Shown: piece after piece, positions 6,596 to 11,907 of the stretch | Layout of the letters: every line of letters starts with the position of its first letter | How positions within the stretch are numbered: the stretch's first letter is position 1 | Assembly (NCBI GenBank): GCA_002385755.1 | Contig: DGED01000066.1 | Location: 18,405-30,311 of the forward strand | Source: Caryophanales bacterium UBA3935 | GTDB taxonomy: Bacteria > Bacillota_I > Bacilli_A > ML615J-28 > CAG-698 | DNA: 11,907 nucleotides | Reading direction: 5' to 3' | Made by a program: the position numbers and the translations under genes | Notes under the pieces: model-generated | What the model saw: only the letters and a program-made list of their open reading frames with translations | Told to the model about the DNA's origin: nothing | Databases searched by the model: none

Positions 6596-7807
6596 ATGAA
6601 AAGACGATTTATCTTTTTATTGTTGCTCGCGTTGTTTCTTTTCGGTTTTTCGCATCCGCGGCCGACGACATTGAATAATGTCGTCGCCGGCGAAGATGAT
6701 TTGCAGTCTTTAAGGACTTCCCTGGCCTTGTTTTCCGAAGAATTATTACCCTATGACGACGCCAATCCCATCATTTCCCCGCTTGGTTTATACATTAATC
6801 TATCAATGATGGCGGAGACTGTCTCGGATGATATAAAGCAAGATATTTTCGCTTTCTTGGGGTTAGAATCAATTAACGACCTTAGGGAGCTTAACCGCGT
6901 CGTTATCACGGCTTATACCGATAACTCGCTGGCTAAGGAATTCAAACTGAAAAATTTCCTCTTTCGCGATACCGGCGTTAAAAACGATAACTTGTACAAC
7001 GAGGAATTGATCGGCGAGATGAAAAGCAATTACTCGCTTGAAGACGTCATTATCAACCTATTGCAAGAAGGTCCCGCGAAAATCAGCAAGACCATTAAGG
7101 ACGCGACAAATGATTTTTTAATCGTTCCCGAAGAAGAAATCGCGAATTTTCTGCACCAATATTCGGTAAACGTATTGATGAACATTATTTACTTTAACGA
7201 CGAATGGAGCGATAAATTTACAAAGTCGGAAGTCAAGGATATTGATTTTGCGGGCCAATCCGGTCAAAACAAAAAAGTAAAAGGCTTGGTCGGTCAAAGA
7301 GTGGGCTTGTACTACAAGGATGAAAACTGCGTTATCGGCACCTTGTCTTTCAATAAAGGCTGCAAGATATATTTTATTCTTCCCGACGAAGATAAGACGG
7401 TCGGGGATGTAATCGCTTCGGGCGTCATTAAAGATATAGCCGAATATAAATTGGAATTTCAGACCGGCGATATTGATTATAAAATCCCCAAATTCGATAT
7501 CACTTATCAATACGACATGACCGATATTTTAAAGGAGAAAGGTCTTGAGCCCGTCTTCTCGCCTCAACTTGATTCGCCCTTTTATCTAGGCGAGATATTC
7601 CAATACGAAGCGCTTTATCAAAGTTCAAGAATCACGCTGGACGAGGCGGGGGTAAAAGCGGCGACCGCGACGATGTCTTTCGGTTGCGGGGCCAAGTCGG
7701 CGCCGCCGCGTATTCCAGTTACCGTCCACCTTGAGCGCCCCTTTATTTATCTGATTGCCACGCCACAAAACATCATCTTATTCTCGGGTATAATCAACAA
7801 CTTGTAA
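6596..7807 (+). CDS. Secreted serpin (serine protease inhibitor family)
   Basis: The 403-residue product has the usual serpin length plus a Sec signal peptide (KRR, then a Leu/Phe-rich core to about residue 20, no lipobox), so it acts outside the cell. Serpin hallmarks are NPIISPLGLYINLSMM near residue 58, VLMNIIYFNDEWSDKF near 195, the hinge DEAGVKAATAT (about 349-359), and LERPFIYLI near the C-terminus. The hinge has Gly and small residues, as in inhibitory serpins whose loop inserts into sheet A on cleavage. Aligning KSAPP with MSIPP of alpha-1-antitrypsin gives Lys367-Ser368 as the P1-P1' bond, pointing to trypsin-like targets. Counting 17 residues from the hinge Glu350 instead gives Ala366-Lys367. 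ATG 6596 follows AGGGGTGAT at a good distance. The EAL gene follows after 37 bases without a terminator. The target protease is unknown. Confidence 0.93.
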   Translation: MKRRFIFLLLLALFLFGFSHPRPTTLNNVVAGEDDLQSLRTSLALFSEELLPYDDANPIISPLGLYINLSMMAETVSDDIKQDIFAFLGLESINDLRELNRVVITAYTDNSLAKEFKLKNFLFRDTGVKNDNLYNEELIGEMKSNYSLEDVIINLLQEGPAKISKTIKDATNDFLIVPEEEIANFLHQYSVNVLMNIIYFNDEWSDKFTKSEVKDIDFAGQSGQNKKVKGLVGQRVGLYYKDENCVIGTLSFNKGCKIYFILPDEDKTVGDVIASGVIKDIAEYKLEFQTGDIDYKIPKFDITYQYDMTDILKEKGLEPVFSPQLDSPFYLGEIFQYEALYQSSRITLDEAGVKAATATMSFGCGAKSAPPRIPVTVHLERPFIYLIATPQNIILFSGIINNL

Positions 7808-7844
7808 AACAAGTAAAAATCTTTCCAGGGCGGAGGATAAAGCA

Positions 7845-9497
7845 TTGAATAGCGGTAAACTCAACAAACTTCAAACATTTCTCATTGCAACTGACAAGCA
7901 CAGAACCTGGTTTGTTTTATTCACGATCTTTATCTTACCGTCCATGTACATCCTTGTATACCTGACTGACGGCACCAAAAACGTTTATGCCCACTTGACT
8001 TATATTATTATTGTTTTCGCCGGCGCAACGTTGGGTTTTTTCGGCGGGTTGATCACCGGTTTGGCGGCGGGCATCATGCTTGGCCCGTTCATGCCGCTTG
8101 ACGTCGCCAATCAAATACCGCAGACCTTTCTGAACTGGAGTTTCCGGATGTTGATGTTCACGTTTCTTGGCGGACTGATCGGCTATATTACCGACACGCT
8201 GAGAAAAAGCGCGAGAATTGTTCTTGATTTAATGTGTCATAACTCGGAAACCGGCTTGCCGAACGTCAACCTATTAAATAATCCCGACGCCTTGTCTTAC
8301 GACGAGCGCAACCAGATGCTAATAACCCTGCTTATCAATAATTTCGATAAGATTATCGATTTAATGGGTCTAGAAGTTTATTATTCCTTATTGCGAAGGA
8401 TATATGAAATCTTAAGGGATGGTCTTCCGGAGACGGCTTTGATAGTCCAGTGCAATAACAACAAGTTTTGGATGGCGACGCCGCTTGAAAGGCCCGAGGA
8501 GGACATAAAGAAAATCACGGCGATCCTGAAAGAAGGCATCACCATCGAGAATGTCGAGTATTATATCGAGTTTTCCCTCGGTTATACTTTTGCTTTAAAT
8601 CAAAAGCAGAGTTATCGTCCCGGCGCCTTTGAAAAATCCGATCACGCGGCCCGGTACGCGCAAAAAAACAACTTGCAATATATGCTCTACAGAGACGACA
8701 TAAAACGCGGGATATTTGAAGCGAAACTTTTGGCGGATTTTACCCGCGCTCTCGCGGGGGATGAGCTTTTCTTGGCTTATCAGCCGAAGGTTCACCTGAA
8801 AACGGATAAATACGATTATTTGGAAGCTTTGATCCGGTGGGATCACCCGGAAAGAGGCTTATTGATGCCGAATGATTTTATCCCGTTAATCGAGGAAACG
8901 CAACTTATTCACGAATTGACGGAGTGGGTATTGCGTCGGGTGATTGAGAAAATCCGCGAGCTCCGGAAAGAAAACTATGACGTGACTATTTCATTAAACA
9001 TCTCGGTCAAAAACATTCTCGACAAAAACGTCGTCCGGCGTCTCGCGGAAATTATCGATAATAACCGCGACGTCGTCAATAATATCGAGTTTGAGATTAT
9101 GGAAACGATATTGATGGAAACGATCGACGACACGCTTGAGACGATCGAAATGTATCGGAATCTTGGCGTCGCTTTCGCGATCGATGATTTCGGGAAAGGG
9201 TATTCTTCTCTTTTATACCTGCATCGCTTGCCGGTCGAATGCGTGAAAATCGATCGCGGCTTCACTCGCAATCTGACTCATGACGAAGCCAGTCAAAAAA
9301 TATTACAAATGGTAATCAGGCTGTGTCACGCCCTGAATTATCGGGTCGTCATTGAGGGGGTCGAGGACGAAACGACGGCCGCCATCGCCAAGAATCTTGA
9401 AAGCGATTATGCCCAGGGGTTTTACTTTGCCAGGCCGATCGAGTGCGGTAAAATACTAGACTGGTTGAAAAATAAGAACCGGGAAACTTCCGCCTGA
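7845..9497 (+). CDS. Membrane c-di-GMP phosphodiesterase: intact EAL, degenerate GGDEF
   Basis: The enzyme should hydrolyse c-di-GMP to linear pGpG, lowering this second messenger at the membrane. Of 550 residues, about 20-118 hold several membrane segments (TWFVLFTIFILPSMYILVYL, a Gly-rich stretch around 60-82, FRMLMFTFLGGLIGYI), probably a sensor. About 130-285 is a GGDEF-type fold starting NSETGLPN, but the GGDEF site reads CNNNKF (203-208), so cyclase activity is gone. The EAL domain is complete: Glu327 of EALIRW, Asn385, Glu420, Asp447-Asp448 of DDFGKGYSS, Lys468, Glu504 of IEGVE, and QGFYFARP. The start is TTG 7845, set by GGAGG at 7832-7836. It lies in a probable operon with the serpin and ends at a strong terminator. 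Confidence 0.93.
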   Translation: MNSGKLNKLQTFLIATDKHRTWFVLFTIFILPSMYILVYLTDGTKNVYAHLTYIIIVFAGATLGFFGGLITGLAAGIMLGPFMPLDVANQIPQTFLNWSFRMLMFTFLGGLIGYITDTLRKSARIVLDLMCHNSETGLPNVNLLNNPDALSYDERNQMLITLLINNFDKIIDLMGLEVYYSLLRRIYEILRDGLPETALIVQCNNNKFWMATPLERPEEDIKKITAILKEGITIENVEYYIEFSLGYTFALNQKQSYRPGAFEKSDHAARYAQKNNLQYMLYRDDIKRGIFEAKLLADFTRALAGDELFLAYQPKVHLKTDKYDYLEALIRWDHPERGLLMPNDFIPLIEETQLIHELTEWVLRRVIEKIRELRKENYDVTISLNISVKNILDKNVVRRLAEIIDNNRDVVNNIEFEIMETILMETIDDTLETIEMYRNLGVAFAIDDFGKGYSSLLYLHRLPVECVKIDRGFTRNLTHDEASQKILQMVIRLCHALNYRVVIEGVEDETTAAIAKNLESDYAQGFYFARPIECGKILDWLKNKNRETSA

Positions 9498-9512
9498 TGG
9501 CGGAAGTTTTTT
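9484..9512 (+). terminator. Strong Rho-independent terminator after the EAL gene
   Basis: AAACTTCCGCC (9484-9494) and GGCGGAAGTTT (9499-9509) form eleven perfect pairs around the loop TGAT, with the T run 9507-9512. The TGA stop codon of the EAL gene is the first three bases of the loop. Confidence 0.93.
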
Positions 9513-9521
9513 GCATTTTAT

Positions 9522-9550
9522 TTGACATAACCATCTCTGTAAAATAAAAT
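9522..9550 (+). promoter_or_regulatory. Near-consensus sigma-A promoter of zupT
   Basis: TTGACA (9522-9527), a 17-base spacer, and TAAAAT (9545-9550), starting ten bases after the previous terminator. This is the best promoter in the window. The TATAAT at 9553-9558 is too far from the -35 box to be the main -10. I see no clear operator palindrome for a zinc regulator. Confidence 0.8.
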
Positions 9551-9575
9551 AATATAATAGGGAGGTTTATTGAAG

Positions 9576-10424
9576 ATGCTAGAATTATTAATGGCTAATA
9601 CTTACGATGCAAAAAACATAATGATCGCGTTGGGGTTTACCATTATCGCCGGTTTGTCCACCGGGATCGGCAGTTTGCTTGCCCTTTTCGCGAAGAAAAC
9701 AAATACCCGGTTTTTAGCGGTGGCTCTCGGTTTTTCGGCCGGGGTGATGATATACGTGTCATTTGTCGAGATATTTTTAAAAGCCAGGGACGCCTTGGTC
9801 GCTAACTTGGGAAACAAACCCGGTTCTTGGTTAACGGTCGCTTCGTTCTTTGGCGGGATGCTCTTTATCGCTTTGATCGACAGGCTGATACCGTCCCGGG
9901 AAAACCCGCACGAGGTGTTGAGTTTGCCTGACGGGGCCGGGGATGAAAAAGAAGAAAAAGCGATTAAAAACGGCCGACTGATGCGGATGGGCGTGTTTAC
10001 GGCTCTGGCGATCGCGATTCATAATTTTCCCGAGGGAATCGCTACCTTTCTTTCGGCTCTGGCGAATCCGACATTGGCTGTCGGCGTCACCGTTGCTATC
10101 GCCCTTCACAATATACCCGAGGGAATATCGGTATATATCCCGATTTACTACGCCACCGGGAATCGGAAAAAAGCCTTCGCGTATTCCTTTTTGTCGGGCT
10201 TGTCCGAGCCGATCGGGGCGGCCTTTGGTTTTTTAATACTGCGCCCGTTTCTATCGGAGACGCTTTTCGGGATTTCGTTCGCGGCGGTGGCCGGGATCAT
10301 GGTGTTTATCTCGCTTGACGAATTGCTTCCGTCGGCGCGCGAGTACGGCGAGACGCATCTTTCGATATACGGTTTAGTCTCGGGAATGGTGATTATGGCC
10401 GTCAGTCTGCTGCTCTTTTTGTAA
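9576..10424 (+). CDS. zupT: ZIP-family metal (zinc) transporter, ZupT type
   Basis: The protein imports zinc and probably other divalent metals across the cell membrane. Its 282 residues fit ZupT, with about eight membrane segments. The two metal-binding helix motifs are present: HNFPEG (His149 to Glu153) and HNIPEG (His178 to Glu182), along with [13 protein letters not shown] and [13 protein letters not shown] near the C-terminus. A charged, Lys/Glu-rich loop ([12 protein letters not shown], near residue 125-135) separates the third and fourth segments, as in the family. I chose ATG 9576 because GGAGG (9561-9565) sits ten bases upstream. The in-frame TTG 9570 is only four bases from it and would add two residues. 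It has its own near-consensus promoter and seems to be transcribed alone. Confidence 0.93.
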   Translation: MLELLMANTYDAKNIMIALGFTIIAGLSTGIGSLLALFAKKTNTRFLAVALGFSAGVMIYVSFVEIFLKARDALVANLGNKPGSWLTVASFFGGMLFIALIDRLIPSRENPHEVLSLPDGAGDEKEEKAIKNGRLMRMGVFTALAIAIHNFPEGIATFLSALANPTLAVGVTVAIALHNIPEGISVYIPIYYATGNRKKAFAYSFLSGLSEPIGAAFGFLILRPFLSETLFGISFAAVAGIMVFISLDELLPSAREYGETHLSIYGLVSGMVIMAVSLLLFL

Positions 10425-10453
10425 ATATGATTTCCTATATTGGATATTTAATA

Positions 10454-10459
10454 TATAAT
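10454..10459 (+). promoter_or_regulatory. Candidate -10 box upstream of the membrane protein gene
   Basis: A perfect TATAAT lies 26 bases before the start codon, but no good -35 box stands at the right distance (TTTCCT at 10431-10436 is weak). There is no clear terminator between zupT and this point, so some read-through is possible. Confidence 0.35.
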
Positions 10460-10485
10460 TGAATTACAAGTGAAAGGAGAAGCCT

Positions 10486-10848
10486 ATGAAAATCGGAAAA
10501 ATACTGGGCTTCGTCGGAACGGCAGTCTCGGTTATCGTGTCGGTCGTTATTATCGCGGTAATGATGGGCGACGCCTTCAAGGACGATTTGGCGGCCAACC
10601 CGACCGCCGGCATCGAAAAAACGGCTTTAGCCTTAAAAATCATTTGTGTCGTCATGCTTGTTTTCGCGACGTTTTCCTTTTTGATTTTAATCTTTTGGAA
10701 AGAAGATCGGCTAAAACCGCTCGGCGAGTTTTTATCTTTTTTCGCCTTTATGCACGTTATTCTTTTAAACGTTATCGCGTTGGGGTTTTTACTTTCGGCG
10801 GGAATTATCCTGAGCAGGATAAAGCCGGCGCCGGGAGGCGAGAGCTAA
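10486..10848 (+). CDS. Small integral membrane protein of unknown function
   Basis: The 120-residue product has three or four membrane segments: about 7-27 (ILGFVGTAVSVIVSVVIIAV), 47-70 (ALKIICVVMLVFATFSFLIL), and a long hydrophobic stretch 77-107 that may cross twice. A short loop between the first two holds DAFKDDLAANPTAGIEK. The layout resembles small four-helix DUF4064-like proteins of Gram-positive bacteria, but I cannot assign a family. AAAGGAG stands seven bases before ATG 10486. The TAA stop touches the ATG of the ADP-ribosylglycohydrolase gene with no gap, so the two are cotranscribed and translation is probably coupled. Whether they work together is unknown. Confidence 0.78.
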   Translation: MKIGKILGFVGTAVSVIVSVVIIAVMMGDAFKDDLAANPTAGIEKTALALKIICVVMLVFATFSFLILIFWKEDRLKPLGEFLSFFAFMHVILLNVIALGFLLSAGIILSRIKPAPGGES

Positions 10849-11646
10849 ATGCTTGGCGCAATCGTCGGCGACATCGTCGGCTCAAGGTTTGAATGGCGAG
10901 TTATCAAATCAAAGGATTTCTCGCTTTTCACTGAAGAATGCCGTTTTACCGACGACACGGTGATGACCTTGGCAGTAGCCGCGGCTTTGATCTCCTGGCG
11001 CAATGAAGGCGGTTCGCTCGCCGGGAAAGCCGTTTTAAAAATGCGCGAGTTCGGCCGTTTGTATCCTAACGCCGGTTACGGAGGGATGTTTTCCGCCTGG
11101 TTGGCTTCGGCCAACCCCGCCCCGTATAATAGCTTCGGGAACGGCGCCGCCATGCGCGTAAGTCCCGCCGCTTACGCCGGGGAGACTCTTGAAGAGGTCA
11201 GGATCCTCGCGAGAGAGATAACGGCCGTAACCCATAATCACCCGGAAGGAATAAGAGGAGCCGAAGCGACGGCGACGGCGGTTTTTCTTGCGCGGAAGGG
11301 GAAGAAGATCCCGGCAATCAAGGCTTATATTGAAAGAAATTATTACCGGATTGACTTTACTCTTGATGAAATTCGTCCCTCCTATCGTTTTAACGCCGCG
11401 TGCCAGGGAAGCGTTCCTCAAGCCCTGCAGGCGTTTTTTGAATCGATGAGCTTTGAGGACGCTATCCGCAACGCCGTCTCCCTGGGCGGCGATAGCGACA
11501 CTTTGGCGGCGATTTGCGGGGGAATCGCGGAAGCGTATTACGGGATTCCGGCCGCGATTAGGGACAAAGCCTATTCTTATTTGGATGAAAGATTAATTCG
11601 AGTAATCGACGAATTTGCTGATATTTTCGGAAGTTATCTTAAATAA
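10849..11646 (+). CDS. ADP-ribosylglycohydrolase family protein (DraG/ARH fold)
   Basis: Members remove ADP-ribose from modified proteins or other ADP-ribosylated targets using two magnesium ions. The 265 residues cover the full fold. The start is GAIVGDIVGS. FTDDT (Asp35, Asp36) and GGDSDT (Asp215, Asp217, Thr218) are the two metal-binding motifs, followed by the family's AAICGGIAEAYYG. The middle has NGAAMRVSP and a THNHPEG segment, as in many bacterial members. No signal peptide is seen, so it is cytoplasmic. The substrate cannot be told: no ADP-ribosyltransferase or nitrogenase gene lies in the window, so a dedicated partner of the DraG/DraT kind is not supported. The ribosome binding site GGGAGG (10833-10838) lies inside the upstream membrane protein gene, and a terminator follows. 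Confidence 0.92.
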   Translation: MLGAIVGDIVGSRFEWRVIKSKDFSLFTEECRFTDDTVMTLAVAAALISWRNEGGSLAGKAVLKMREFGRLYPNAGYGGMFSAWLASANPAPYNSFGNGAAMRVSPAAYAGETLEEVRILAREITAVTHNHPEGIRGAEATATAVFLARKGKKIPAIKAYIERNYYRIDFTLDEIRPSYRFNAACQGSVPQALQAFFESMSFEDAIRNAVSLGGDSDTLAAICGGIAEAYYGIPAAIRDKAYSYLDERLIRVIDEFADIFGSYLK

Positions 11647-11658
11647 CTTCTTTTTTTT
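11630..11658 (+). terminator. Rho-independent terminator after the ADP-ribosylglycohydrolase gene
   Basis: GAAGTTAT (11630-11637) and ATAACTTC (11643-11650) are perfectly complementary around the loop CTTAA, followed by eight T (11651-11658). The stop codon 11644-11646 is within the downstream arm. Confidence 0.9.
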
Positions 11659-11667
11659 GTCTAAAAA

Positions 11668-11676
11668 TGATAAAAT
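11668..11676 (+). promoter_or_regulatory. Candidate extended -10 promoter of the NUDIX gene
   Basis: TGATAAAAT gives a TG extended element and TAAAAT (11671-11676), 22 bases before the start codon. The -35 region at 11648-11653 (TTCTTT) is weak and overlaps the terminator. Confidence 0.5.
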
Positions 11677-11698
11677 AGAGATGGGAAGAGATAGCGAT

Positions 11699-11907
11699 AT
11701 GGTTAATGTTATTGAGGTCGTGGCCGCCGTAATCGTAAAGGAAAACAAGTTCCTGGCCGCAAAAAGAAAACCGGGACATTATTTGTCCGACAAATGGGAA
11801 TTTCCCGGCGGAAAAATCGAACCGGGCGAAACGCGCGCAGACGCATTAAAAAGGGAGATAAAAGAAGAGTTGGGCTGCGATATCGAGGTGGAAGATCATA
11901 TTCACAC
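11699..11907 (+). CDS. MutT-like NUDIX hydrolase, 3' end beyond the window
   Basis: Only the first 69 codons are present. The reading VVAAVIVKENKFLAAKRK followed by DKWEFPGGKIEPGE is typical of MutT-type enzymes, which hydrolyse oxidised nucleotides such as 8-oxo-dGTP to keep them out of DNA. The NUDIX box is complete: GKIEPGETRADALKREIKEE then LG, with the REIKEE metal-binding glutamates. GGGAAGAG (11683-11690) is a modest ribosome binding site eight bases before ATG 11699. The in-frame ATG 11681 overlaps it and would add six residues that relatives lack. Other NUDIX specificities cannot be excluded from the N-terminal half. Confidence 0.9.
   Translation, partial: MVNVIEVVAAVIVKENKFLAAKRKPGHYLSDKWEFPGGKIEPGETRADALKREIKEELGCDIEVEDHIH

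Noticed and set aside
7118..7510. 130-codon minus-strand frame within the serpin gene
   Set aside because: The serpin on the plus strand is full-length with family motifs; the opposite frame is a shadow.
7795..7820. Hairpin ACTTG/CAAGT after the serpin stop as a terminator
   Set aside because: Only five pairs and no T run follows, so the serpin and EAL genes are better read as one unit.
10470..10892. 140-codon plus-strand frame over the small membrane protein gene
   Set aside because: It overlaps another well-supported frame with a proper ribosome binding site, is Arg-rich and has no recognisable domain.
11035..11421. 128-codon minus-strand frame
   Set aside because: Shadow of the ADP-ribosylglycohydrolase gene.
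10849..11646. A DarT/DarG- or DraT/DraG-type two-part ADP-ribosylation system
   Set aside because: No ADP-ribosyltransferase is visible next to the hydrolase; the partner gene is a small membrane protein.

Overview
The window looks like chromosomal DNA of a low-to-mid GC bacterium of the Bacillota/Mycoplasmatota side (Bacilli-like). The support is strong AGGAGG-type ribosome binding sites, sigma-A style promoters, tight terminator hairpins, several lipobox lipoproteins, and surface proteins built from lamin-tail, Ig-like and endonuclease I domains. I recall such domain chains from Izemoplasma/Acholeplasma relatives, but this placement is a guess. The standard genetic code is used: full-length genes read with TGG for Trp, and TGA works as a stop.

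Layout. Positions 1 to about 3515 are visibly AT-richer and badly decayed. They hold three short direct repeats (10-72), a relic of a DNA cytosine-5 methyltransferase that keeps only its two ends (147-438), a headless large serine recombinase with one internal nonsense codon (432-1697), an empty AT-rich stretch (1712-2190), an intact small lipoprotein gene (2191-2700), and a start-less fragment of an Ig-domain surface protein (2682-3605). This looks like the remains of an integrated mobile element. Near 3503-3530 the reading frame changes abruptly into the second half of a lamin-tail domain, apparently where foreign or rearranged DNA has replaced the 5' part of a native gene.

Positions 3524-5436 carry the rest of that gene: half a lamin-tail domain, an Ig-like domain, a lectin-like beta-sandwich module, a second Ig-like domain and a complete endonuclease I (EndA-type) catalytic domain. 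It is split into two frames at a C5 run (4540-4544) that also forms a textbook X_XXY_YYZ slippery heptamer. The secretion signal and start are lost. A lipoprotein with two fibronectin type III-like domains follows, its start placed 11 bases after the nuclease stop.

From 6533 on the DNA is GC-richer and ordinary, with intact genes in short transcription units. A secreted serpin (predicted P1-P1' Lys-Ser) precedes a membrane c-di-GMP phosphodiesterase with a dead GGDEF and an intact EAL domain. Then come a ZupT-type zinc/metal transporter, a two-gene unit of a small membrane protein plus an ADP-ribosylglycohydrolase, and the start of a MutT-like NUDIX hydrolase cut by the window end. Three, perhaps four, terminator hairpins have the stop codon of the preceding gene inside the hairpin.

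I see no convincing new defence or mobile system. The most informative parts are the decayed element, the chimeric junction near 3510, the possible -1 frameshift site at 4537-4543, and the serpin next to a c-di-GMP enzyme.
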